From NCBI RefSeq assembly GCF_005434965.1, contig NZ_SKCI01000002.1, forward strand, positions 430,001 to 494,000: 64,000 bases of DNA, read 5' to 3'. The notes beneath the pieces are model-generated. The model did not search any database, was not told the DNA's origin, and saw nothing but the letters and a program-made list of their open reading frames with translations. Made by a program: the position numbers and the translations under genes. The DNA comes from Marimonas lutisalis. GTDB lineage: Bacteria; Pseudomonadota; Alphaproteobacteria; Rhodobacterales; Rhodobacteraceae. Positions 1-10,385 of the stretch are shown piece after piece. Numbering within the stretch: position 1 is the stretch's first letter; each line of letters starts with the position of its first letter.

Positions 1-2272
<2,272 letters not shown>

Positions 2273-2351
2273 ATCCAGTAGAAGCCAGGTTTCTACGGAT
2301 CCGAAAGCATACATCCCGTATGCCTGACTTGGATTTCGAAGGTTTTTTTCG

Positions 2352-2468
2352 GTTTGGTGGTCATAGCGAGAGCAAAACACCCGGTCCCATTCCGAACCCG
2401 GCCGTTAAGTGCCTTAGCGCCGATGGTACTGCGTCTCAAGACGTGGGAGAGTAGGTCACCGCCAAACC
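2352..2468 (+). rRNA. rrf: 5S ribosomal RNA
   Basis: About 117 nt, starting GTTTGGTGGTCATAGCGAG and ending with the complementary GCCAAACC, so helix I closes. It contains the conserved CCGAACCCGG loop region and the GGGAGAGTAGGTC segment typical of alphaproteobacterial 5S RNA. It lies about 80 nt after the 23S 3' end and before the initiator tRNA, the usual rrn order in Rhodobacteraceae. Confidence 0.95.
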
Positions 2469-2549
2469 TAAAAAGACCTTCGAGAGATATCTCTCTGACG
2501 ATGTGCAGCCTCAGACCTTACCGAATTTGGCCCGAGGCGCAAGAATTGG

Positions 2550-2626
<77 letters not shown>

Positions 2627-3111
2627 AACTTACCGAACCATGGTCAACATCGCCAAGCGTCTTCGGCTGGGTCGCTTAGATCAAGGCCGTGAGCGACCCC
2701 ACGACTCCCAGCGTCAAACCGCCATGGACGGTGACATGCTCGATCAACTGAACCGCTATTTCTTTTTCAAGTGTGCTTAAATGCGTTTACACGACGGTAG
2801 CCACCCGGCCATCCCTTGCACGACAAGCAACTCAACCTGCGGCAGCTTCGTGACAATCTATTCTGGCTTGTGCCGCTTCGAGCCATTCTAATCCCCCTCC
2901 TTCCTAAACATAATAGCAGATCACTACAGATGGCGAAGTTCACCGTAGAAAGGTAACAGCAGCGCAGAGAGGTTTTTTGTGGATATTATCCTCCGGATCC
3001 CGAGGCTGAACAGCAAGTCCAGTGCAAACTGCGTGTTGTGCGCGTCAATGAGAGTACTGGCAGGTATTCATTGTCAAAAAAGCGGCTTATGTTGTCTGAG
3101 AGAATCGTCGG
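2627..3111. other. Gene-poor junction between the rrn operon and the decayed island
   Basis: No convincing gene. The first part (to about 2800) shows no recognisable coding signal. About 2805-2940 is a degenerate IS left end, annotated separately. From 2940 to 3111 I see only short open stretches without a family signature. The rrn terminator should lie just after the tRNA, but I see no clear GC stem followed by a T run. Confidence 0.5.
2805..2940 (-). mobile_element. Degenerate left end of an IS3-family element (orfA start remnant)
   Basis: Read on the minus strand, this stretch aligns with the left end and first codons of orfA of the IS at 7024. Shared pieces include TTATGTTTAGGAAG, a GA-rich ribosome-binding site, and codons for an N-terminus like KxHKPExIVTKLRQVE. 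The terminal inverted repeat is strongly mutated and the coding part has an indel and substitutions. Nothing of orfB follows. It is an old relic of the same IS lineage that occurs at 7024-8298 and 9370-10357. Confidence 0.75.
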
Positions 3112-3429
3112 ATGCGTGCAGCAGTGGCCGGTGTGGTAGGTTCTGGTAGCATAGCACCAAGAATGCGCTGGTTTACAGGGCGGTCGGAGATGACGGCGAC
3201 ATCCTTTCATCGATTTGAAGGTCGGCCAGCGATTGCGGGTCTATGTTCTATCGTTTGTACAACCTGCAACCATGCCCAGTTTTCGGCTGCGGCTATCGAA
3301 AGCATTGCTGCCCAAGACTATTGGCCAATTGAGATAATTGTGGTTGATGACGGGTCTAATGATGATAAGGCGCAGATTGTCCGTGTGGCACTTGAGTCTG
3401 CGCAAGTTCCTTATCGAAAAGAACTTTGA
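3112..3429 (+). pseudogene. Family 2 glycosyltransferase, N-terminal fragment
   Basis: The second half of this frame reads like the start of a GT-A fold family 2 glycosyltransferase: SIVCTTCNHAQF (first beta strand and nucleotide-binding loop), then AIESIAAQDYWPIEIIVVDDG with the conserved strand ending in DDGS. Family members run 250 residues or more. Here similarity stops near 3420, where the sequence runs into an oppositely oriented fragment. The 40 residues before the GT2 start look unrelated. It is most likely a rearrangement-truncated surface-polysaccharide gene; the natural start codon is unclear. Confidence 0.7.
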
Positions 3430-3814
3430 TGTTTTTCTTTCGCAGTATTTCTAATAGCTTTTCGGTGACGTTTGGGATGCATGCTTTGCTGACAACACCA
3501 TATGAATTCGGATGCAAGCCACGGGCCCATTGGCGATATATCTGGGCCATTACGAATTCAGTGCGCATGAATTTGGGCGGCGCCCTTACTCCAGACAACT
3601 GCAAATCAAAGGTATCTTGCAGATGGGGCTGTATCATGGCAACCAATTGATGCGCCCGCATATTTGTAGATCCCTGTAGCTGCTTGTTTGCCGAGTAAAC
3701 GAAATAGACGGTTTTCAATGGTCGTCCCTTCTGCTCCCTGCCCCTTTGCAGCTCGTTTAAGTGGTAAACCCAACTCTTCTGTAGGGCAAGCTGCTTGCCG
3801 ATGTTGCGGGGCAT
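3420..3814 (-). pseudogene. Glycosyltransferase-like protein, N-terminal fragment
   Basis: The minus-strand frame contains KTVYFVYSANKQLQGSTNMR, then a stretch ending VSKACIPNVTEKLLEILRKK followed by VLFD. A first strand followed by 'VxK...P...LL...KxxGxKVLFD' resembles the N-terminal Rossmann half of GT-B glycosyltransferases. The putative start is MPRNIGKQ, but no good Shine-Dalgarno precedes it. The frame is fused at its 5' side with an acyltransferase fragment and ends at the junction with the GT2 fragment, so no complete enzyme can be made. The family call is inference from motif shape. Confidence 0.5.
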
Positions 3815-3829
3815 GGCTTTGGCAAATTT

Positions 3830-3868
3830 GGCACAAAAGGCGCGCACGGGTTGCGCGCCTTTTGTGCC
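3830..3868. repeat. Perfect 17-bp inverted repeat at a gene-fragment junction
   Basis: GGCACAAAAGGCGCGCA (3830-3846) and its exact reverse complement (3852-3868) flank a 5-nt loop, cgggt. It lies where the acyltransferase fragment stops resembling its family and the glycosyltransferase-like fragment begins. It could be a bidirectional terminator that once separated two genes, or the scar of a rearrangement. Confidence 0.8.
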
Positions 3869-3889
3869 TGCTCCAATTTGACCTCTCTG

Positions 3890-4562
3890 TTTGAGTAGGT
3901 TGGTGTGGCGGTTGCCGCTGATATCGCGCCGGAAGGCGATGAATGCGCAGAGCGACCCGGCAAAGAGCTCCCATATTCGCGAAAACTTGAAAAAGAAGTT
4001 TTCCTCGGGGAAGTATCTCAATGCCCATTCGCCGAGCAGGAGAGACAGAATGGCCAGGGTCCCGACAACCGAAATGTGTTTCTGCCGTCGAAATGCGCTG
4101 AGCAAAGCCTGCAGCAGCGGGAACAAGAGATAGAATTGTTCTTCGATCGCCAGACACCAGGTATGCAACAGAGGACGTAACTCTGATGCCTGGTCGAAAT
4201 AGCCGGAAAATCCAAGAAAATGTACGTTGGAAACGAAAAGCGAGGCGACGGCGACGCTGCGCATGAAGTCGTCATATGCGTCGGGCATCAGCCATGCCCA
4301 GGCGAAAGGCACAGTCGCGGCCAGCATCACAAACAGGGCCGGCAGAATACGGCGCGCCCGGCGTTAGTAGAACCCCAGGTTGCTGAATCGGCCCTGGGCA
4401 CGTTCTTCGATGATGGTCGAGGTAATCAGAAAGCCCGAAACGACGAAAAAGATATCGACCCCGACAAATCCCCTCCGAGAAAATCTACAGCCCGGCACGG
4501 GCCAGCACGCCGCTTCCGACGGCGATGGCGCGCAGACCGTCGATTTCAGGTCTGTACTTCAT
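3890..4562 (-). pseudogene. Acyltransferase 3 (OafA/YrhL type), N-terminal membrane half, broken
   Basis: Begins with the family start MKYRPEIDGLRAIAV, followed by a degraded stretch with a stop and a frameshift, then VGVDIFFVVSGFLITSTIIE. A TAA interrupts what should be a FYxRRARRILPALF helix. The central motif HTWCLAIEEQFYLLFP is present (families usually have HTWSLAxEEQ). The protein should be an inner-membrane O-acetyltransferase of 350 residues or more, often with a C-terminal SGNH domain. Here at least two stops/frameshifts and loss of the 3' half make it a pseudogene. A matching SGNH tail lies upstream at 4823-5100. Confidence 0.8.
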
Positions 4563-4822
4563 GCTCGGCACCTACTCGGCTTGCCCGTGACACCTACCTC
4601 TTTCGCCTCTGCCAAACCGCGCCAGCGTCCAGACACGACAATAGCAATAGACCGGCCGTGACAACCCTCTCATGGGCGCCAGCGCGATCCCATTCCAGCT
4701 GTGAAGCCTATAGCGTCGTTGCAGCGGAAGGCCCATAGCAATCCGACAGCCGCGCGCTCGCCACTACAAATCATTCGCGCCTTTGCGGCGAGAAATGAAA
4801 GCCGTGCGCTCATACCGGTCTA

Positions 4823-5100
4823 CTAGCTGCCGATATTGGACAGCAGCAACCGAGCGCCTTGGGCGGTCATGTGTCCGTTGCCCCAGGCCGTCGGGATAAT
4901 CTCTCCATCCGCTTAGATCGTCGCCAGGCGCCCGTCGGAATTGTACAGAACCTCGAACGGATCGACAAACCCGGTTTCCTGCGCTTTGGCAATAGCGCAG
5001 CGATATCCGCTTGGTCGCGGCTAAGCTGATCGAGCGCCTCAGAGATTGCCCTTCTCGGCTTCCGTCAATAACAACTTGTCGAGCTTCAGAACCGGCGGTA
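4823..5100 (-). pseudogene. SGNH hydrolase-like C-terminal tail of an acyltransferase, broken
   Basis: Read on the minus strand in two frames, it gives KAQETGFVDPFEVLYNSDGR, one stop, then ADGEIIPTAWGNGHMTAQGA and RLLLSNIGS before a final stop. This matches the end of periplasmic SGNH domains of OafA-like acyltransferases, where a 'D..H(L/M)T..GA..L' block carries the catalytic Asp/His. Here the usual Asp of that block appears as Asn or Gly. An in-frame stop and at least one frameshift are visible. It may be the displaced 3' part of the gene at 3890-4562 or of a second acyltransferase. Confidence 0.55.
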
Positions 5101-5166
5101 TTGACGGAAGGAGGCCCACAACATTGGAGCTACCTGATGTGATTGCGGTGATCCAAGTGTAGGGGG

Positions 5167-5916
5167 GTGGGTTTCATGGCGCGCAAGGCAATAAACCGAA
5201 TTCTAAAGGCGTGCTGCCGTCGCAAGCTCCTGAAGGCCTTGCCCGACATCCAAGATGAGCTTCGTGCCTACGCTAAGGGGTCGGATACCACAGGCACGCA
5301 ATGGATCACGCTTTGGCTTGCCGTCAAAGGCATTCTTAAGTACCAACCACGGCTCGTTCTCGAATCCGGCACTGGTGCGTCGACGATCGTGCTGGCCTCC
5401 GCACTGAAAAAGCTTCAAGCCGAGAATCCTTCCTACGATGGCCGGATTGTCAGCATGGAAAGCGAAAAGGAATGGTATCTTATAGCCCGCAATAACCTGC
5501 CCGAAAAATACGCAGCTACGGTCGAGATCATCCACGGTCCACGCAAGGTTTATTATTGGGCCCTGTTTCGCGGCTACATTCACGACAAAATCCCGGATCT
5601 GCCGTTCGATTTCTTCTTCCTCGACGGCCCCGCCTTCCAGGATGAATACGGCTCCACCTTCTGCGCGGATGTGTTCTACGTTGCCTAGAACTCTACGCAA
5701 GATATCCTGCGTGGCGTGATCGACGGGCGCGCCTCTTCCGCCTTTGTGCTTCAGACGCTGCTGGGCACCGGCGCCGCGCGGTACTTTTTACCCAACATGG
5801 CCGGGCGATTCGCTTTCGAGCCTGCACGCCTACGGCGTGAATTCATGACAACCGATTTCCGTGCCGACCTCAGAGGGCGACTGCGGCTCAAGCGGTTCAG
5901 GAAACGCCGCGGCTGA
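5167..5916 (+). pseudogene. Class I SAM-dependent methyltransferase-like, interrupted by one TAG
   Basis: The frame has LVLESGTGASTIVLA (glycine-rich SAM-binding loop), GRIVSMESEKEWY (acidic second-strand motif) and FDFFFLDGPAF (third motif), in the normal order for a Rossmann methyltransferase. A TAG at 5686-5688 stops it after 173 codons. The same frame then stays open for 76 more codons with sensible sequence (ILRGVIDGRASSAFVLQ), so a single nonsense change in a gene of about 249 codons is the simplest view. A GTG at 5167 or ATG at 5176 may start it. Its neighbours suggest a surface-polysaccharide role. Confidence 0.65.
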
Positions 5917-6107
5917 TATTTCAGCAAGTATTTCAGCAAGCGGAGGTTCGGATCAATTTGACGGTATAAACCGAATGATCTACCCAAAGCAGAATGCGAA
6001 CCCGTCTAACGTATAACACGGACTAAACCATATCTTTGGCAAATCCGGTCGTCTTGGATGACGCAAGTTTTGATAAGATCAAACAAAGCATGTCGGGAGG
6101 AACGAAC

Positions 6108-6950
6108 ATGAAACAGGTATTGAGGCTTCCGAAAGCCCTGTTGCGCCGCTATCGCGTCGCGCGTGTTGTTGACGGTATCGACAGCAAGTCTGACGAGCTC
6201 GCAACTTACGAGAAAAGCAACATGCCGCAAGGGATGTACAAGTCGACGATCGACGATGTTCTCGAAAGTCCCGGCTTGGCCGAAAAAATGCGTCAGTCCG
6301 AATTGCGCCGACTTCCGAAAGACGGCGAGCGCATTGTCCTGTCGTGGGATCTGCCACCCTTCATGTGGGAGGCGTTGCTTGGCAGCAAGACGCTTTCCGA
6401 CATGGTGACCGCGTATATCGGCCCAGATGTGCGCCTCGATGACGTCTATCTTAAAACGGTGCTGGATGGCTATGATGCTACCTCAGAGGGCTGGCACGAT
6501 GACAATGTCGGCTACAGGGTCAAGGTGTTCATGGTGTTCGATACTGAAGGGCAGCCCGCCGGCACCTATGTTCAGCCCACGCCGCGGCCGCATCCCTACC
6601 GGGTGCAGCTTGTCGACGAGATTGCGCGCATTATTAAGAAACCCAAAATGGACCATCGCCCGGGTGAGCTGCTGATGAAATACGAGGCCGGGGATTGCCT
6701 GGTGTTCGACACCAACATTCCCCATCGTGGCGATTTCAGCTCGGGTAAGGGCGTGCGCTATTGCGTGATCGCCGAGTTCATCGACCGCAACAAATCTGAC
6801 GCCCTTCGTGGCCGTGCCCCTTGCGGGCCGGGGCAGGGCAAACGCAAACTCACAATTCCCGCGGGTCTCTCCATCGATCCGGCCAGCCATCAGTTGATAG
6901 ATCAGAACCTGCTATCAAAGGCGAACGGTGCCTATCAATACGGCTATTGA
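6108..6950 (+). CDS. Phytanoyl-CoA dioxygenase-like / 2-oxoglutarate-Fe(II) oxygenase family protein
   Basis: 280 residues from the ATG at 6108, chosen because GGGAGG stands 7 nt upstream; an ATG at 6036 in frame lacks a Shine-Dalgarno. The middle carries GWHDDNVGYRVKVFMVF, fitting an HxD iron-binding pair, and the C-terminal part carries NIPHRGDFSSGKGVRYCVI with a distal His and an Arg that would bind 2-oxoglutarate. This layout is typical of small-molecule hydroxylases of the PhyH fold. The substrate is unknown; its position among polysaccharide genes suggests a sugar- or lipid-modifying role. It is one of the few intact genes of the island. Confidence 0.65.
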   Translation: MKQVLRLPKALLRRYRVARVVDGIDSKSDELATYEKSNMPQGMYKSTIDDVLESPGLAEKMRQSELRRLPKDGERIVLSWDLPPFMWEALLGSKTLSDMVTAYIGPDVRLDDVYLKTVLDGYDATSEGWHDDNVGYRVKVFMVFDTEGQPAGTYVQPTPRPHPYRVQLVDEIARIIKKPKMDHRPGELLMKYEAGDCLVFDTNIPHRGDFSSGKGVRYCVIAEFIDRNKSDALRGRAPCGPGQGKRKLTIPAGLSIDPASHQLIDQNLLSKANGAYQYGY

Positions 6951-7079
6951 TCCCGGAGATCGGATCCAATGGCGTGAAGAACCTGCATTAACGTCCCGCG
7001 ATCGACGGGCTGTGCGCCATCTCTGATCCTCCCCCACTGAAGTGGTCCGCCGTTATGTTTAGGAAGACGGAGGATGAGA

Positions 7080-7417
7080 ATGGCTACGAAGCGACACAAG
7101 CCAGAAGAGATTGTCACGAAGCTGCGGCAAGTTGAGGTGCTTGTCGGGCAAGGCATGGCCCGGGTGGATGCGATCCGCGGGATTCGCATTACCGAGCAGA
7201 CCTATTGCCTTATCGCTGGCGCAAGCAGTATGGCGGTATGGGAACCGACCAACTCAGGGAACTGAAGCGCCTCCAGAAAGAGAACGAACGGCTGCGGAAA
7301 GCCGTATCGGATCTGACGCTGGACAAGTTGATCCTGGCGGAGGCCGCAAAGGGAGTGAGGGCCGTCTTGGAAATGGTCCAGTGGACCATTTCAGGCCTAA
7401 ACGGGCGGAGCCCCTGA
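7080..7417 (+). pseudogene. IS3-family transposase orfA (HTH subunit), frameshifted
   Basis: The first frame starts KRHKPEEIVTKLRQVEVLVG and runs through a helix-turn-helix to RGIRITEQTY; the second frame continues with YRWRKQYGGMGTDQLRELKR and a leucine-zipper-like stretch to [10 protein letters not shown] 5-nt excess, TGCCT, between two TAT codons near 7205 causes the break. The same 5 nt are present in the copy at 9713-10018. The C-terminus is also altered, running into [14 protein letters not shown]. Start chosen at the second ATG, six nt after GGAGG. Confidence 0.85.
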
Positions 7418-8264
7418 GCCCGGCTCGTCGTCGTGCCTGTATCGACCATGTTCGCAACGAGCTGGGCATCTCGGAACGTCGGGCTTGCCGAGTGCTGTAC
7501 CAGCATCGCTCGACGCAGCGCAAACTACCTAGGGGTCGGGCTGATGAAGAGCGCCCGGTCGCTGACATGATCGAGCTGGCTCGCCAGTTAGGTCGTACGG
7601 TTATCGTCGGCTCGCGGCTCCGCTGAGAGATGCGGACTGGGAGGTCAACGACAAGCGTGTCGAACGGCTGTGGCGGCGAGAGGGGCTGAAGTTTCCAATG
7701 AAGCAACCGAAGAAAGGTCGGCTCTGGCTGAATGACGGGTCCTGCGTCCGCTTGCGGCCGGAGTATTACAACCATGTCTGGAGCTATGACGTCGTGCATT
7801 GCCGGACGGAGGACAGAAAGGTCTTCCGGACGCTCAATATCCTGGACGAGCACAGCCGGGAGTGCCAGGCGATCAGGGTGAAGCGTAAACTGAACTCAGG
7901 TGACGTGATCGACGTCTTGAGCGACCTGTTCATCCTGCGAGGGGTGCCAGCCTACATCCGGTCAGACAACGGCCCGGAGTTCGTGGCGCAGGCAGTTCAG
8001 GACTGGATTGCCGCCGTCGGCGCGAAGACTGCTTACATCAAGCCTGGGTCACCCTGGGAGAACGGATACTGCGAGAGCTTCAACGCCAGGTTCCGCGATG
8101 GGCTCCTAAATGGGGAGGTCTTCTACAGCCTGCGTGAGGCGCAGATCCTGATCCAACAATGGAGGAAACACTACAACATAAAGCGTCCACACAGCGCTCT
8201 GGGTTATCGACCCCCTGCGCCAGAAACCATCGTCCAGATGGACCAAACGCCGGTTATGCACTAA
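7414..8264 (+). pseudogene. IS3-family transposase orfB (DDE catalytic subunit), frameshifted
   Basis: Starts in one frame with SPARRRACIDHVRNELGISE and reaches MIELARQ; a one-base loss near 7600 (the expected RYGYRR stretch) shifts the frame. It resumes as MKQPKKGRLWLNDGSCVRLR. The DDE catalytic residues are in place: Asp in VWSYDVVH, Asp in RSDNGPEF and Glu in ENGYCESFNAR. It ends HSALGYRPPAPETIV, typical of the family. Two breaks in orfA/orfB make autonomous transposition unlikely. Confidence 0.85.
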
Positions 8265-8535
8265 CACTCAAACTGGACCACTCAGGTGGGGCTGATCAAT
8301 TGCTCGGGGCTTTTTTGTCTCGGCTTGCGTGCAACGCAATTGGTTTTTCTTAGTACGTCGCGCAGCGATAGACACTCCCCAAACCTTTTTTCTTCGAGCA
8401 CAGCGAAAAACTTCTATGTTAGGTTCCTTGCGGTGAATCAAGCGCATGTCTGCAGGCGAAAAAGGCGATTTGACAGGTTCAACCAAAGCCAGCCATATCT
8501 TCTTGTAAGTTAATCCAGTTATTCGGGGAAGAAAC

Positions 8536-9333
8536 ATGACGAAACAAGAGATCGAAGCAATCCTTCATATCGGCTTGCACAAGACCGGAACAACGTCCTT
8601 CCAAGCTGTAATGCACAATCACAGGCAGGACTTTCTCGACGCCGGGATCGATCCTTATCGTTCGCCCAGTGACGAGAAATCTGGCCGGGCAAAGCATGGT
8701 GATCTCGCTTTCGCAGTGATCCGCAAAGGGGTTCTGGATCTAGATCCATCAGACATTCTGCACAGTTTTGATCAGGATACCTGTTATGAAAGAACTCAAA
8801 AGGCGCTCGCCGCTTACATATCCTCGTCGGAGTACGACCGCTTTCTCTTCAGCACAGAGGCGCTTTCGTTGCTTCGAACTTCCGAAGAGCTTGAGAGACT
8901 GAAATCTCTTTTCCCAGGTTCTGTCACCAAATTCACCATAATCGTGGTGCTTCGTGACAAGGACGAATGGTTGAAATCCTATTATAACCAAATGATAAAA
9001 TCCAATTTGCGGTCTTCTCCAATTTCAACCTCGTGGTTGTATTTTGGACAGGGCACATGGCTTCTCGACTTCGAACAAACCATCGAAACATATAGGGCTG
9101 CATGCGACACAGTAACTGTTCTTGACTATGACCATGATGATATGGTGGGTCTCATCGCGCGCCACTTGCGTGTGAATCTCACGATAAATACGCAAGCGTA
9201 TCGACGGAACAAATCTGCACGCTTTCCTCGCGCAATGAAAAAACCACGTAGTGTCTTTCGACGAATTTTCGGTAGTGAAGATCAGGGCATCCGGCGTCGC
9301 ATGCGTGATTGGCTAGAACGACATCACAGCTAG
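8536..9333 (+). CDS. Sulfotransferase family protein
   Basis: 265 residues. The N-terminus has IEAILHIGLHKTGTTSFQ, the 5'-phosphosulfate (PAPS) binding loop of sulfotransferases, and the central region has FTIIVVLRDKDEWLKSYYNQ, matching the 3'-phosphate loop 'hRDPxxxxxSxY' in modified form. It would transfer a sulfate group from PAPS to a carbohydrate or similar acceptor. GGGGAAG precedes the ATG by 6 nt. The gene is intact and lies between two IS3-family pieces (7024-8298 and 9370-10357). It has lower GC than the flanking chromosome, suggesting import. The acceptor is not predictable. Confidence 0.75.
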   Translation: MTKQEIEAILHIGLHKTGTTSFQAVMHNHRQDFLDAGIDPYRSPSDEKSGRAKHGDLAFAVIRKGVLDLDPSDILHSFDQDTCYERTQKALAAYISSSEYDRFLFSTEALSLLRTSEELERLKSLFPGSVTKFTIIVVLRDKDEWLKSYYNQMIKSNLRSSPISTSWLYFGQGTWLLDFEQTIETYRAACDTVTVLDYDHDDMVGLIARHLRVNLTINTQAYRRNKSARFPRAMKKPRSVFRRIFGSEDQGIRRRMRDWLERHHS

Positions 9334-9528
9334 ATTTAGTTGAGCGAACTCATCTTCTGAGGCGCCATTTGGTCCTCCCCCACAGAAGTGGTCCGCCGAT
9401 ATGCCTAGGAAAATGGAGGATCAGAATTAACCTGCCCCCCGAGGCTCCCTCATTCATAAAGAGAGTCTGCGGGTCTGTGCGCTGCTCCCCAAATTTGGAT
9501 CGTCGGAAGCTGGAATTTTCCGACTTTT

Positions 9529-9705
9529 TCACGATGACGGGCTGGTTACGCCATCGGGGTAATGTACGGCCATCGGGACGTTGTATCCGAACGCACTGTG
9601 GGGTCTGTCCTCGTTGTAGTGTCTACGCCAATCCTCCAGCTTTTCGCGGGCATCCGCAAGGCTCATGAACCAGTGCGCGTTAAGGCATTCCGCCCGTTCA
9701 GGCCT
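9529..9705 (-). pseudogene. IS3-family orfB, C-terminal piece of a second IS type
   Basis: Reads [20 protein letters not shown], then [20 protein letters not shown], ending VTSPSS. The 'FRxECLNxHWFxSLxDAR' block and 'HYNExRPHSAxGY' are the conserved end of IS3-group transposases that differ from the type at 7024. Only the last 55 codons remain; the catalytic Asp residues are absent. Confidence 0.8.
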
Positions 9706-9712
9706 GAAATGG

Positions 9713-10018
9713 TCCACTGGACCATTTCCAAGACGGCCCTCACTCCCTTTGCGGCCTCCGCCAGGATCAACTTGTCCAGCGTCAGATCCGATACGGCTTT
9801 ACGCAGCCGTTCGTTCTCTTTCTTGAGGCGCTTCAGTTCCCTGAGTTGGTCGGTTCCCATACCGCCATACTGCTTGCGCCAGCGATAAGGCAATAGGTCT
9901 GCTCGGTAATGCGAATCCCGCGGATCGCATCCACCCGGGCCATGCCTTGCCCGACGAGCACCTCAACTTGCCGCAGCTTCGTGACAATCTCTTCTGGCTT
10001 GTGTCGCTTCGTAGCCAT
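9713..10018 (-). pseudogene. IS3-family orfA, second copy with the same 5-nt frameshift
   Basis: Nearly identical to the orfA pseudogene at 7080, including the 5-nt TGCCT excess that splits it after EQTY and the odd C-terminus [14 protein letters not shown]. Differences are only a few substitutions (for example LKKENER instead of LQKENER). Sharing a disabling mutation means the two copies descend from an already broken parent. Confidence 0.85.
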
Positions 10019-10076
10019 TCTCATCCTCCGCCTTCCTAAACATAACGGCGGACCACTTCAGTGGGGGAGGATCATC

Positions 10077-10323
10077 GGAGCCAAGATCGCTTACATCGAG
10101 CCAGGATCACCCTGGGAGAATGGCTACGGCGAAAGCCTTCAACGCCCGGTTCCGCGATGAGTTCCTCAACGACGAGGTCTTCTACAGTCTCCGAGAAGCG
10201 CAGGTTCTGATCGAACAATGGAGGAAACACTACAACACGAAGCGTTCACACAGTGCATTCGGCTACCGCCCTCCAGCCCCTGAGGCCATCCTCCCGGTGG
10301 ACCCTAGGCTGGTCATGCACTAA
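10077..10323 (+). pseudogene. IS3-family orfB, 3' fragment with frameshift
   Basis: Reads AKIAYIEPGSPWENGYGES, then after one extra C shifts to FNARFRDEFLNDEVFYSLRE and runs to the stop after VDPRLVMH. It carries the third catalytic Glu region only. It is closely related to, but not identical with, the tail of the copy at 7414-8264. Confidence 0.8.
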
Positions 10324-10385
10324 CACTCAATCCGGACCACTCAGGTGGGGCTGATCAGAATCGGAAGACCTTACAGGATTACTAA

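Larger units (their letters stand above)
7024..8298 (+). mobile_element. IS3-family insertion sequence, copy 1 (defective)
   Basis: The ends are imperfect inverted repeats: TGATCCTCCCCCACTGAAGT on the left and, read inward from the right, TGATCAGCCCCACCTGAGTG. Total length is about 1.27 kb, normal for the family. orfA and orfB are arranged as usual but both are frameshifted, and about 60 nt of extra or altered sequence sits between them, including the palindrome GAAATGGTCCAGTGGACCAT. I see no target-site duplication. Related pieces lie at 2805-2940 and 9370-10357. Confidence 0.85.
9428..10074 (-). mobile_element. Chimeric IS: orfA of one IS3 element joined to orfB tail and right end of another
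   Basis: On the minus strand it begins with the TGATCCTCCCCCAC left end and orfA of the lineage at 7024. Just past the palindrome GAAATGGTCCAGTGGACCAT it switches to [20 protein letters not shown]..., the C-terminus of a different IS3-family orfB. It finishes in a foreign right end reading GAGGCTCCCTCATTCATAAA on the plus strand near 9440, preceded by TTAACCTGCCCCCC. The element therefore has two unlike ends. Confidence 0.75.
9370..10357. mobile_element. Nested IS3-family composite: split copy with an inserted chimeric IS
   Basis: Three blocks. Block 1 (9370-9427, plus) is a left end like that of the IS at 7024, up to its ribosome-binding site. Block 2 (9428-10074) is a chimeric IS on the minus strand. 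Block 3 (10075-10357, plus) is the 3' end of orfB plus the right inverted repeat ending TGATCA. Blocks 1 and 3 have the same orientation and could be the ends of one element that was internally replaced or split. No target duplication is visible around 9370/10357. Confidence 0.75.

Noticed and set aside
5686-5688. TAG as a recoded (pyrrolysine or selenocysteine-like) codon
   Set aside because: Pyrrolysine machinery is not expected in this group, TAG is not the selenocysteine codon, and the region is full of pseudogenes.
7019-8303. Target-site duplication around IS copy 1
   Set aside because: Flanks atctc and attgc do not match for 3-5 nt, so no duplication can be claimed.
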